Origin: Hyphomicrobiales bacterium
GTDB lineage: Bacteria > Pseudomonadota > Alphaproteobacteria > Rhizobiales > Rhizobiaceae
Assembly: GCA_900469615.1 (NCBI GenBank)
Contig: UBYA01000018.1
Span: 1 to 64,000 of the forward strand
Direction: 5' to 3'
Length of the DNA: 64,000 nt
The notes beneath the pieces are model-generated. The model did not search any database and was not told the origin of the DNA. It was given only the letters and a program-made list of their open reading frames with translations. Below are positions 9,629-17,932 of the stretch, piece by piece. Numbering within the stretch: position 1 is the stretch's first letter; the number at the start of each line of letters is the position of its first letter. A program made the translations under genes and the position numbers.

Positions 9629-10528
9629 TCAGCCGATTGCCGGCTGGAGGGTGAAACGCAAGGCCCGACAGAGCAGCGTCGGAATGATCGTCGCATGGTC
9701 CTCGTCCTCGCCGATTTCGAACGTCACACGCGCCCGCTCGCCAAAAGCGCTCTTTATTTCCTGCGAGATCTGGCGGGCATTCTCGATCATGCGCCGCTGC
9801 CTTCTCAGGTCGGCATAGTCATCGCGGTCGTTGCCGACTGATTGCCATGGCGCGAACTCTTCCTCCCAACGTCCGACACCCAGGTAAGCCGCAACGGGCG
9901 CTGGGTCGCCCTCGTAGCGCTTCAGCGCTTGCGACAACGCCGCCCGATCCCACCAGACGGATGGGCTGAGGCCGATGTAGCCGCTGAAAAGCGACGGGTG
10001 GTTCGCCAGAACGTCCAGCACGAAAAACGCCGCGAGCGAGTGACCCAGCAGTATTCTCCGGTCCCGCCGCGCGGAAAAATGCTGGCTGACATACGGTAGC
10101 AACTGTTGCGACAGAAAGCGGGCGAAGCTCTCGCCGCCGCCATACTTGTATCTGCTGTCGGCCTGCGTGGCGTCGGCGGGAGGCCCCCGGGTGAAATCGA
10201 AGTATCGCCGCTCCGGATCATAGGCGAAGGCGTTGGGATAGCCGACGCCCACCACGATCGATGGCGGAATGCCGGTAGCGGAAGGGCGGCGGCCCGCGCG
10301 TCGCACGGTTTCCGTCACCATCAGGAAATCGGCGTTGCCATCGAGGACGCAGAGAACGGGAAACCCGGAAGGCGGCGGCGCCTCATCGGGGACATACACG
10401 AAAATCCGGTATTCGAGATGCGTGTCGGAGGAAAACATGGTGAACGACCGACAGCTTGCCGCAATCAGCGGCAGGCCGTCGTCGATGTCATGCTGACGCT
10501 CGTTTGCTTGCCGGGCCATGAAGATCAT
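9629..10528 (-). CDS. siderophore esterase, alpha/beta hydrolase of the IroE/BesA type
   Basis: A 299-residue alpha/beta hydrolase of the esterase D group. The nucleophile elbow is GHSLAAFF, an oxyanion-type strand appears at YRIFVYVP and FPVLCVLDGNAD, and the likely catalytic histidine lies in EDEDHATIIP. There is no signal peptide, so it should act in the cytoplasm. The start codon overlaps the stop of the upstream binding-protein gene (ATGA), tying it to siderophore uptake. Enzymes of this type release iron by cleaving ester bonds of catecholate or other ester siderophores, so the ligand of this locus probably contains ester linkages. General acyl esterases share the fold, so the substrate is inferred from context. 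Confidence 0.85.
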   Translation of the reverse strand: MIFMARQANERQHDIDDGLPLIAASCRSFTMFSSDTHLEYRIFVYVPDEAPPPSGFPVLCVLDGNADFLMVTETVRRAGRRPSATGIPPSIVVGVGYPNAFAYDPERRYFDFTRGPPADATQADSRYKYGGGESFARFLSQQLLPYVSQHFSARRDRRILLGHSLAAFFVLDVLANHPSLFSGYIGLSPSVWWDRAALSQALKRYEGDPAPVAAYLGVGRWEEEFAPWQSVGNDRDDYADLRRQRRMIENARQISQEIKSAFGERARVTFEIGEDEDHATIIPTLLCRALRFTLQPAIG

Positions 10529-11652
10529 TCCGTCCAGTAGCTGCCCGTCAATGGCACCGCCATCAAGCCGTTCAGCGTCTGCTTTGCCGCTTCCACATCG
10601 AGATCCTTGAAAAGTGCGGGGTGGGTCCATTTGGCGAGAAGGTCGAGTGCGAGGATATCCAGCGGCGAATTGAAGAGCTGCTGCGAGAGCCCGTGCACGG
10701 CTCCCGCCTTGACCGCCGGCAAATCGCGAAAGCCCGGTCTTGCGAGCAGACGATCGAGCGACTGCCTGGTCTCGTCCCGGCCAAACGCCGGGCCGATGAG
10801 CAGGCCGGCGCGTTTGGCCATGTAGGCGCCGCCGGTGGCAACATAGATGTCCGGCCGGGAGGCAACGACATATTCCAGGCTGATCTGCCCGAAAGGTTTG
10901 TTCTTGAGGATATCCCCTATGTTGCGCGCATGAACGAAGTCGAGAAACTTGCCGGCGCTGCCCGTTCCGGGGGAGTTGCAGCAGGCTTCCTGCGTGGAGG
11001 CGTGCGTTTCCATGAAGACGGCGGGGCGCTCCGTCGTGCCGGCAAGCCTTGAGCGGATCATCTCTCTTTGCTGATCGCGAAAAGCGACGACCTTTTCGGC
11101 CGCGCCGCTCCTGCCGATGGCCTGTGCCAGAATTTCGAGGCTCCTGTCGGTATTGTCGAACGGATCGCTGACGAAATCGACGAAGACGACCGGTATTCCC
11201 GCCTGCGCCAGCTGGTCGAGTTGCTGCTCGGCGGGATGGGAGTAAAGCGACAGCACGACCAGATCGGGCCTGGCCGCGAAAATCTGCTCGACAACCATGT
11301 CCTGGGCATTGCTCGTCGACCTCGGCAGGCTGTCGATCGAGGGAAACCTGGCGCGAAACGAGCCATAGAGCTCCTGGCCGAGACGGTCGACGTCATGCGG
11401 CCAGGCGGCAATCAGCCGAACGGGGTCCTCCGTCAGAAAGGAAAGGGCGACGATCATGCGCCCGTCATCGACCACGATATGGCTCGCCGGCTTCGCCAAG
11501 GTGACGGTACGGCCTTTCAAGTCGTGCAGAATGATGTCTGCCCGGGCCAAAGACGGAACGGTGAAACTTGCGACCAGCATCGCCAGTGCCATCATCCACG
11601 CGAATGTCGGTTTCATCTTGGTGTTCGGCATCGGGAGCATCGTTGTAACCAT
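10525..11652 (-). CDS. periplasmic iron-siderophore binding protein
   Basis: A class III periplasmic binding protein of up to 375 residues. The ATG at 11652 overlaps the receptor stop (TAATG). The signal peptide core (TFAWMMALAMLVASFTVPSLARA) begins at a further in-frame ATG at 11616, which is an alternative start. The mature protein has HDLKGRTVTLAKPASHIVV, an IFAARPDLVVLSLYSHPAEQQ segment and a conserved middle region with a Cys-Cys pair (ETHASTQEACCNSPGTGSAG). It belongs with the receptor upstream and the esterase downstream, and it most likely delivers ligand to the permease/ATPase pair at 7748-9531 on the other strand. Confidence 0.88.
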   Translation of the reverse strand: MVTTMLPMPNTKMKPTFAWMMALAMLVASFTVPSLARADIILHDLKGRTVTLAKPASHIVVDDGRMIVALSFLTEDPVRLIAAWPHDVDRLGQELYGSFRARFPSIDSLPRSTSNAQDMVVEQIFAARPDLVVLSLYSHPAEQQLDQLAQAGIPVVFVDFVSDPFDNTDRSLEILAQAIGRSGAAEKVVAFRDQQREMIRSRLAGTTERPAVFMETHASTQEACCNSPGTGSAGKFLDFVHARNIGDILKNKPFGQISLEYVVASRPDIYVATGGAYMAKRAGLLIGPAFGRDETRQSLDRLLARPGFRDLPAVKAGAVHGLSQQLFNSPLDILALDLLAKWTHPALFKDLDVEAAKQTLNGLMAVPLTGSYWTE

Positions 11653-13886
11653 TACCATTTGTAGCTTGCGGTTGCCATCACGACACGGCCTGTCCCGTAG
11701 AAGCATTGATATGCCGATGCGCAGGCGGAAACATATTCCTTGTTGAAGAGATTGGTCGCGCTGACGGCCAGTTGCAGGCCCTTCATCTTGGGATCATAGT
11801 TGCCGAAGTCGTAGCTGACCGCGGCGTCGACCAGCGTGTAGTCCGGCACTTTCATCTGGCGGGAATTTGCCGCGTCGCCATTCGTCGATCCCATGTAGCG
11901 AACGCCTGCGCCGATGTTCAGCCCGTCGAGAACGCCGGAGCCGAATGTGTAATCCGCCCAGAGGCTGGCCATATGCTCCGGCACGCCGACGGGCGTCGTC
12001 CCGACCGTGCTGGTGACGTTGCTTTTGGAAACCTTGACGTCGGCATAAGTATAGGCTGCGCTCACATTGATATTGTCGGTGAGCGCGAATTTGGCACCAA
12101 GCTCGACGCCCTGCGAGTGGACTTCGCCGGTCTGCGTCTGGCAAACCGTGGCGCTGCAGCCGGTAAGCGTCGTGTTGGTGCTGGTATGCTGCAGATCCGT
12201 CGTCAGCACGTTTTGCTGCCGCAGGTCATAAAGGGCGACCGTGAACAGGCCGTCGAAGTTCTGCGGCTGATATTTGACGCCGACCTCGTATTGCTGCCCG
12301 GTGGTCGGCTTGAAGGCAGTCCCGCCATAGCCTGTCCCCATGGTGGGATCGAAGGATGTCGCATAGCTGGCGTAAGGGGCGATGCCGTTGTCGAACTGAT
12401 AGAGCAGCCCGGCTTTCCAGGTAAAGGCCCGGTCGTCGGTGTCGGCCTGCTTTTGCGCGCCGGTCGCAAGCGTGGTCGTCGTGCTGCTGATCGAGGACCA
12501 GTCCTCCCTCCCCGCCAGCGCAAAGGTCCAGTTGTCGAGTTTCATCTGGTCCTGAATGTAAACGCCGGTCTGATGCCGGGTCTGATCTTGACGGCCCGTC
12601 AAGGCGACGTTCGGCGCAGCCTCATAGACCGGATTGAGATAATTGATATAGGTCGTCGCGCCATTGCCATAGGTCGACTGCGCGTCGAGCAGCTGATAAT
12701 CGAGCCCGATCAGGAGACGATGTTCGAGAGGACCGGTATCGAAGTCCGCTTCGGCCTGGTTGTCGATCGAAAAGGCGTTGAACCGCTCGATATAATGCGT
12801 CGACTGGCGCCCAAGGCAAAGATAGGCAACCCCGCCGCAGCTTGCGGTCGACCATGCATTGGCATTGGGAACGACGGAGTAGGCCTTGAAATCGCTGTCA
12901 TTGTGCATGAAGCGCGCATTCTGCCGGAACGTCCAGACGTCGTCGAAGTGATGCTCGAACTCGTAGCCGACGGTTTCCTGCGTGCGGCTGAAGGAGTTGT
13001 AGTTCGGGTTGCCGCTGAAGAAGTCGTAAGGGATCTGTCCGTTCGGGTTGCGCTGCAGGGTCCCAAGCGCCGGCATCCAGTTGGTGAGCGCGGCATTCGG
13101 GTCACGCGTGTAGCTGCCGTGGACCGTGAGCGTCGTATCCTTGTCGGGGGACCATGTCACCGATGGCGCGATCGCGATGCGCTTGCTGTCGGAATGGTCG
13201 AAACCGAGATCGTAGCGGCGCCCGACGCCAATGAGGCGATAGAGCAGGTCGCCGTCTTGCGTCACCGGCCCGGTGAAATCGAAGCCGGTTTCGGCGCGGC
13301 CGTCGTTTCCGAAGCGTGTGAAGACCTCGTGCGAGGCTTCCGCCTCCGGCCGCTTGCTGACGACATTGACCAGACCGCCGGGATTTCCCGATCCGTAGAG
13401 CACGGAGGCCGGACCGCGCAGAATTTCGATGCGATCCACAAAATAGGGATCGATCGACGGAATGTTGTAATTGATGCCGGCCGGAACGCGCAGTCCGTCC
13501 CAGAAGTGGATATAGTTGGCGCTTCCGCCGAAGCCGCCGAAGCCTCGCATGAAGACGCTGTCGAAGCGGTCCCCCGGACGCGAACCGGTGGATACTCCCG
13601 GCTCATAGCGCAGGGCTGTCGAAATGCTCGTCGCGCCCTGCTTCCTGATCTGCTCCTTCGTGACCACCGAGACGGATTGCGGGTTCTCGGCGATGGGAGT
13701 ATTCGTCTTCGTGCCCGCACGCGCGCCCTTCGCGACCGGACCGTCGTCCTTGGCTCCGGCCGATTTGATGGTGATCGGAGCCAGCGCCGTTGGCGACGTC
13801 TGGTCTTGCGCCATCGACGTTGCGGCGTTGAAAACGAGGCTTGCCGTTCCGGCCAGCAGGCTGATGGCCATGTGTCTGTACTGCAT
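11652..13886 (-). CDS. TonB-dependent siderophore receptor
   Basis: A 744-residue outer-membrane receptor starting at an ATG with a GAGAGGGA ribosome site. A signal peptide ends near SMAQ. Unlike the receptor at 2088 it has no N-terminal signalling domain and goes straight into the TonB-box/plug region (TPIAENPQSVSVVTKEQIRK, RIEILRGPASVLYGSGNPGG). The barrel ends in ASYKW, the expected aromatic terminus. It leads a three-gene operon with the binding protein and esterase, and is divergent from an AraC-type regulator. That arrangement resembles pyochelin-like systems where the regulator senses the incoming siderophore. Confidence 0.93.
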   Translation of the reverse strand: MQYRHMAISLLAGTASLVFNAATSMAQDQTSPTALAPITIKSAGAKDDGPVAKGARAGTKTNTPIAENPQSVSVVTKEQIRKQGATSISTALRYEPGVSTGSRPGDRFDSVFMRGFGGFGGSANYIHFWDGLRVPAGINYNIPSIDPYFVDRIEILRGPASVLYGSGNPGGLVNVVSKRPEAEASHEVFTRFGNDGRAETGFDFTGPVTQDGDLLYRLIGVGRRYDLGFDHSDSKRIAIAPSVTWSPDKDTTLTVHGSYTRDPNAALTNWMPALGTLQRNPNGQIPYDFFSGNPNYNSFSRTQETVGYEFEHHFDDVWTFRQNARFMHNDSDFKAYSVVPNANAWSTASCGGVAYLCLGRQSTHYIERFNAFSIDNQAEADFDTGPLEHRLLIGLDYQLLDAQSTYGNGATTYINYLNPVYEAAPNVALTGRQDQTRHQTGVYIQDQMKLDNWTFALAGREDWSSISSTTTTLATGAQKQADTDDRAFTWKAGLLYQFDNGIAPYASYATSFDPTMGTGYGGTAFKPTTGQQYEVGVKYQPQNFDGLFTVALYDLRQQNVLTTDLQHTSTNTTLTGCSATVCQTQTGEVHSQGVELGAKFALTDNINVSAAYTYADVKVSKSNVTSTVGTTPVGVPEHMASLWADYTFGSGVLDGLNIGAGVRYMGSTNGDAANSRQMKVPDYTLVDAAVSYDFGNYDPKMKGLQLAVSATNLFNKEYVSACASAYQCFYGTGRVVMATASYKW

Positions 13887-13999
13887 TGATCCCTCTCGCC
13901 CCATCTTTCCGAATTTCAGGTCTTGACCGGATAAAGATGATGGAAAAACTCATGTTTTTCCTTTATACGAATCCGGACGCGATTGACCACGCCGAACCT

Positions 14000-14027
14000 G
14001 TTTGCAAAACCCCCAATCTTGTTTGCA
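14000..14027. promoter_or_regulatory. direct repeat, candidate AraC-regulator operator
   Basis: GTTTGCA occurs at 14000-14006 and again at 14021-14027. The 21-base spacing is two helical turns, the usual distance between AraC-family half-sites. It lies between the receptor start (13886) and the likely regulator start (14072), so it could control both divergent genes. Confidence 0.45.
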
Positions 14028-14071
14028 TTTCGTCAATCCGGCGGCTGGCGTTTCATGGAGTACCTTATTGC

Positions 14072-15058
14072 ATGCACGGCAAGGTTAAGGCCGACGACTT
14101 CTTCGACCAGATGCGGCAGCAGAACCAGGTCTTCCGGGTTCTGAAGTCGAATGTCGACGGTCATCAACCTTTGCTCACGGGATCGTTCACCAGGCAGGTG
14201 ATCAGGAAAGGTCTGGTGCTTCATTATTCGGATGTCACGAACCTCGTCGATCTGAAGACCGAGTCCGAGGCCTCCCCGCACCTCGGCATCAAACTGTTCT
14301 TTCGCGGCGGGGTAAGCGCCAGCATCGGCAATTGTGAAATTCCGATGCCCCGGCGGGCGGGCGGTGCGGATCGGTGGATTGCGTCTGCGACGCTGATCAA
14401 TCAGGCCGAGCAGGAGTTGTTTCGCAGAAACGCGAATGCCGGCGATCGGGTCAGGAAACTGAGCATCAAGATTTTTCCCGAATGGCTGGAAGCCGGCGGC
14501 ACGTTTTCCCACCCCGACGCGCAGAGCCTGCGTGCTTTCACAAGCCTGAGGCTGTCAGCCAGATCATGGAACCCCAGTGCCGCCTTTCTGGCCTTGGCCG
14601 AGCAAGCGATGCGACCGCCCAACCTGTTACCCCACCTGCGTAATCTCTATATCGAAAGCAAGGTTCTCGGACTTGTATCCGAAGCCTTTGCCTTGCTGGG
14701 GTCCGGGCCGCAACTGGCAAGTCTGAGCGCGATCGAACAAAGGCGGCTTTCCAGAGCGGAGGATCTTCTGAAGGGGCATCCCAACCTGTCGATCGAAGCA
14801 ATTGCCTCGGAATTGAATACCAGCGTCAACACGTTGCAGCGCCTGTTTCAGGCCGTCCATGGCACAACCCTGTTCAATTACATGAAGGGTCTCCGGCTGG
14901 AGAAGGCGCGTATCGCGCTCGCCGACGAAGGCCTGACGGTGGGCCAGGCCGCGCACATTGCCGGATATACCAGCTCTGCGAACTTCGCGACCGCTTTTAA
15001 AAAGCAATTCGGGTTCACCCCAAGAGACGCGCGGCAGCCAGGCTTTCCCAAACGCTAG
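14072..15058 (+). CDS. AraC-family transcriptional regulator, PchR-like
   Basis: A regulator of about 328 residues. The C-terminal 100 residues hold two helix-turn-helix units (LSIEAIASELNTSVNTLQRLFQ and LTVGQAAHIAGYTSSANFATAF) and the family ending FKKQFGFTPRDAR. The N-terminal part (RQVIRKGLVLHYSDVTN, HLGIKLFFRGGVSASIG) resembles PchR-type regulators that bind a ferric siderophore. The frame is open back to ATGs at 13886 and 13937, but those residues do not look like the family. Choosing 14072, which has GGAG at 14057-14060 about 11 bases upstream, leaves a normal divergent promoter region. It probably activates the receptor operon on the minus strand. Confidence 0.82.
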   Translation: MHGKVKADDFFDQMRQQNQVFRVLKSNVDGHQPLLTGSFTRQVIRKGLVLHYSDVTNLVDLKTESEASPHLGIKLFFRGGVSASIGNCEIPMPRRAGGADRWIASATLINQAEQELFRRNANAGDRVRKLSIKIFPEWLEAGGTFSHPDAQSLRAFTSLRLSARSWNPSAAFLALAEQAMRPPNLLPHLRNLYIESKVLGLVSEAFALLGSGPQLASLSAIEQRRLSRAEDLLKGHPNLSIEAIASELNTSVNTLQRLFQAVHGTTLFNYMKGLRLEKARIALADEGLTVGQAAHIAGYTSSANFATAFKKQFGFTPRDARQPGFPKR

Positions 15059-15097
15059 ACCGGCTCCACGTTACATTAGAATCGCTCAGCCGCTCTA

Positions 15098-15158
15098 TCT
15101 TTTTGGTTTTGCGCGATTCCGGACGGAAAACCGCTGCGCACCCTTCCTGGAATTGCTC
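15098..15158. repeat. short palindromic intergenic repeat, RIME-like
   Basis: The core ATTCCGGACGGAAAACCGCT is a sequence I recognise as recurrent in Rhizobiales intergenic regions. The unit is an imperfect palindrome with arms GCGATTCCGG (15113-15122) and CCTGGAATTGC (15146-15156). A diverged partial copy lies at 34881-34924. I assign it to the RIME-like class from memory of such repeats, not from a search. Confidence 0.55.
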
Positions 15159-15389
15159 CAATAGATTCAGATGATGCGGATTTTCGATCCATCGCTGAGC
15201 GGAATTATGCAGATCGGGGAGAGCGTCGGCGCATCAATAGCGCACTGTGCCCCGTTTCCGGCAACAAGACCGCCCATCCCGGAATAATTCCACATAAAAA
15301 ATTTTATGAAATTTCAAACGCTTGGCTGTCGGCCATATCAAGAGCGGGAGAGAAGGCGGATCATTTTTACGCGCGCAGAAACTCCTGCG

Positions 15390-15446
15390 TTGACAGCCAT
15401 CTGTAAATCGTCCAACATACATATACATTGTCTTTCAATGTTGGAC
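15390..15446 (+). promoter_or_regulatory. promoter and operator-like inverted repeat of the IclR gene
   Basis: TTGACA at 15390-15395 is spaced 17 bases from CAACAT at 15413-15418. A perfect inverted repeat, GTCCAACAT at 15410-15418 and ATGTTGGAC at 15438-15446, covers the -10 and the start region. Its position suggests autorepression by the IclR protein encoded at 15476, or control of the whole operon. Confidence 0.5.
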
Positions 15447-15475
15447 AACACAAAAATGAAAGGCCGGACGAAAAA

Positions 15476-16195
15476 ATGGCTGTGCGCCCGCTTTCATCGG
15501 TTCTGAAGACTCTCGCCGCTTTTGATTGCGTCGCCCAGGCGACGGAGCCGATGCGGCTTGCCGATATCGCCCGTCAGCTTGACGAGGCGCGAGGGGCGGC
15601 TCACCAGCGCCTCGTCACGCTGGTCGAGGCTGGCTGGCTCGAGCAGACCCAGGACGGGCGCTATCGGGTCAGCCTTCGGGTCGTCAGCCATGCGGCCATG
15701 GCCCTCGAACAGTCCAATCTCGGCGCCCGTTTTGCCGGTGTGCTGGAAGAAATGGTGACGCAGAGCGGCGAGACCGCGTCGCTCGCCGTTCTCGATGGCA
15801 AGGATGCCGTCATCGTTCGCCGCGTGGAGTCGCGCGGCGTGCTTCGAGCCGATCTCAAGGTCGGCGCGCATCTCAGGCTCGACCGCACGGCCTTTGGCCG
15901 CGTTCTGGCTTCGCATGCACGCCCGGAGATCGTGGAGCGACTGAAGGCACAGGGAGTGAGCCTGCCCGACGACGACATGATGTCGCTCGTCCGGGCGCGA
16001 GGCTACGCCATTTCGGAGGTCGAAGGCCCGCGCACCGTCTCAGCCGTCGCCGCGCCCATTCTGGACGCGCAAGGCGAATGCATCGGTGCGCTCGCACTCT
16101 CCGGCCCGTTCCAAGGTTTTGACACTGAAAAATGCACCGGGATCGTCGTCGCCGCAGCGGCGGCCAGCTCCGGCCGCATGCGAGGAGACCAGTAG
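15476..16195 (+). CDS. IclR-family transcriptional regulator
   Basis: A 239-residue IclR protein. The N-terminal winged helix occupies about residues 5-65 (VLKTLAAFDCVAQATEPMRL, RGAAHQRLVTLVEAGWLEQ) and the effector domain about 80-235 (ASLAVLDGKDAVIVRRVES, LRLDRTAFGRVLASHA, ISEVEGPRTVSAVAAPILD). ATG 15476 was chosen over a TTG at 15428. Its stop (TAG) abuts the ATG of the next gene, so it is the first gene of a long operon of catabolic and transport genes. It most likely represses that operon until an intermediate or the substrate binds. Confidence 0.9.
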   Translation: MAVRPLSSVLKTLAAFDCVAQATEPMRLADIARQLDEARGAAHQRLVTLVEAGWLEQTQDGRYRVSLRVVSHAAMALEQSNLGARFAGVLEEMVTQSGETASLAVLDGKDAVIVRRVESRGVLRADLKVGAHLRLDRTAFGRVLASHARPEIVERLKAQGVSLPDDDMMSLVRARGYAISEVEGPRTVSAVAAPILDAQGECIGALALSGPFQGFDTEKCTGIVVAAAAASSGRMRGDQ

Positions 16196-17932
16196 ATGAC
16201 TGCCCTGAGGAAACCCGCTCCGGAATCGGACGCCTACCGCATCGCGCGGCTGATGCGTTCGGCCGGCGAAATAATGGCGCCCGAGCGGCTCGCGGCGATC
16301 CAGCCGTCGCGCATCAGCGCTTCGCGCGCATTGATCAGCCAGGCGATCCGCGGCCGCTGGCAGATCCTTTGCAAGCGTTTCGAGATCGATGAAAAGGGCA
16401 ACGGGGTCGCGGAGTATCGCATCGAAATCGGCGGCTGGCGTTTCAGCTTTCCCGTCTATTCCTTCGAACCCTCCCCCCACGGCCGGACAGGCCGCATCAT
16501 CGGCCGCGCCTGGGACATGATGGGTGCGCTGATCGAGGGCGACATCAGCCGGGCCGACTTCGAGACCACGCGCACCGAGCTTCCCAAGCTCTACGAGGGC
16601 CGTGCCACGCCCGGCACGCTGATATGGTGCCGTTCCAACCGCAGCGGCCGCTTTTTCGAGAGCGCACGGCAGGCGCTGTCGGCGGGCCGCCAGCCCGACG
16701 TCGCCGAGCTGGCCCAGACCTGCTACCTCATGCGCAACACCGGCCTCGACGGCAACGGCACCTTCGGCACCAAGACCTTCCTCGCCTACGAGGGCGATCA
16801 TCCGCTGCGCTGGTCGCTCGCCGCGCAAATGCTGTGCGCCTACATGATGCGCGTCTTTGCGCAGGACCTGCTGCAGCATCTCGTCCGGCTGGGCTCGCCG
16901 CAGGCGCCTGACATGGCGAAGGACCTGCGGCGCTTCCTCGGCGTCGGCAACGGCTCTGCGCTGGGTCTGATGCTTTTCGTCAACAATCATCCGCGGCTGA
17001 TCGAGCGCTGGCTCTTCATCCGCGAGGAGGCCATCGCCCGCGCCAAAGCCCTGATGCCGGATGATGAGGGCTCGCAGATCGCAAAGTTGCTCGGGCTCGT
17101 GGAGAAGGCGATCACCTTCCGCACGCAGGACCGCGCCGCCTACGAGAATTTCACGCGCTCGGACGTGCTGGCCGAAGAGCTGCAGGTAATCCGCCGCGCC
17201 GTGGCCGACCTCCTGCAGCGCTGGCACACGGGCAGCCGTTTCGAAAGCGAACCCTTCGCCGACCTCTGCGCCTCGCTCGAAGGCCGTGTCCATGCCGAGG
17301 CGATGGAAACGCTTCATTCGCTGCTGATCGAACTCGTGCCCGACGAAGCCGACGCATTGGTCGAGGGTCTCGTCATCGACGAGGAACTGACGGGCCGGCC
17401 GGAAATGCCGGTGAAGCGCCTCCGCGACCTGCTGCGCAACGACTATGCCTGGGCATTCCGTCTTCGCCTCGATATCCCGGCGACCGAACGCTATGTCTGG
17501 TACAAATCCGTGACCGCGGAAGAACCGCGCCGCGGCCTTGCCACCGAAGTCGGCGAGGATGTCGTCAATCTGGGGCTCGACCTGCCGCGCCTCATCGTCG
17601 CGCTCGACCGGGACCTTGCGGCCTCCGATCCCGATTTCAGCACCGCGCGCTTCCTTCTCGCCCATCCCCAGCATCGGGCGATAGTCACCCGCGTCCAGGC
17701 GCTTGCCGGCACGCGCCTGCATTCGCCTCATGCCGACATCATGAGCGGCGCCTTCACGCCGGCCCACATCACCCGTCTGCTCAATGTCGGCATCCACGGC
17801 ATCGACAAGACGCGAGACTTCCTCGACCGCAACCTGCGCGGCGTTCTGTTTCACGGCGCCCCCATTCCGGAAGACATCGCCTCCGGCCGCGCCGAAGACC
17901 TGTGGTTCTATCCTGCGGAGCCAAACCTGTGA
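16196..17932 (+). CDS. uncharacterised 578-residue protein
   Basis: I do not recognise this family. The protein is soluble, with no signal peptide or membrane segments. It is rich in Arg, Leu and charged residues and reads as largely helical in the middle and C-terminal thirds. Stretches that look conserved are IGGWRFSFPVYSFEP, GRIIGRAWDMMGALIEG, YLMRNTGLDGNGTFGTKTF, LAAQMLCAYMMRVFAQDLL, RFLGVGNGSALGLMLFVNNH and ERYVWYKSVTAEEPRRG. The GNG and GVGNGSALG runs could form ligand-binding loops. It starts immediately after the IclR stop and overlaps the next gene by four bases (GTGA), so it is coupled to both. Its place ahead of a DUF3726-like protein and a dipeptidase homologue suggests an enzyme or enzyme subunit of the same catabolic pathway. 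Confidence 0.85.
   Translation: MTALRKPAPESDAYRIARLMRSAGEIMAPERLAAIQPSRISASRALISQAIRGRWQILCKRFEIDEKGNGVAEYRIEIGGWRFSFPVYSFEPSPHGRTGRIIGRAWDMMGALIEGDISRADFETTRTELPKLYEGRATPGTLIWCRSNRSGRFFESARQALSAGRQPDVAELAQTCYLMRNTGLDGNGTFGTKTFLAYEGDHPLRWSLAAQMLCAYMMRVFAQDLLQHLVRLGSPQAPDMAKDLRRFLGVGNGSALGLMLFVNNHPRLIERWLFIREEAIARAKALMPDDEGSQIAKLLGLVEKAITFRTQDRAAYENFTRSDVLAEELQVIRRAVADLLQRWHTGSRFESEPFADLCASLEGRVHAEAMETLHSLLIELVPDEADALVEGLVIDEELTGRPEMPVKRLRDLLRNDYAWAFRLRLDIPATERYVWYKSVTAEEPRRGLATEVGEDVVNLGLDLPRLIVALDRDLAASDPDFSTARFLLAHPQHRAIVTRVQALAGTRLHSPHADIMSGAFTPAHITRLLNVGIHGIDKTRDFLDRNLRGVLFHGAPIPEDIASGRAEDLWFYPAEPNL

Larger units (their letters stand above)
15059..15475. other. intergenic region with a repeat element and inverted repeats
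   Basis: No gene is evident. From left to right it contains a rhizobial palindromic repeat (15098-15158), two adjacent small inverted repeats (GGAAT-a-ATTCC at 15281-15291 and CATAAAA-aa-TTTTATG at 15293-15308), and the IclR promoter with its operator-like inverted repeat (15390-15446). Confidence 0.6.

Noticed and set aside
11706..13889. Plus-strand open frame of 727 codons opposite the second TonB receptor
   Set aside because: Antisense shadow of the receptor gene; no motif, no ribosome site.
16040..17854. Minus-strand open frame of 604 codons opposite the unknown 578-residue gene
   Set aside because: I considered whether this strand could be the real gene. The + strand frame has start and stop codons that abut or overlap the neighbouring operon genes and a normal composition, so the minus frame is the shadow.
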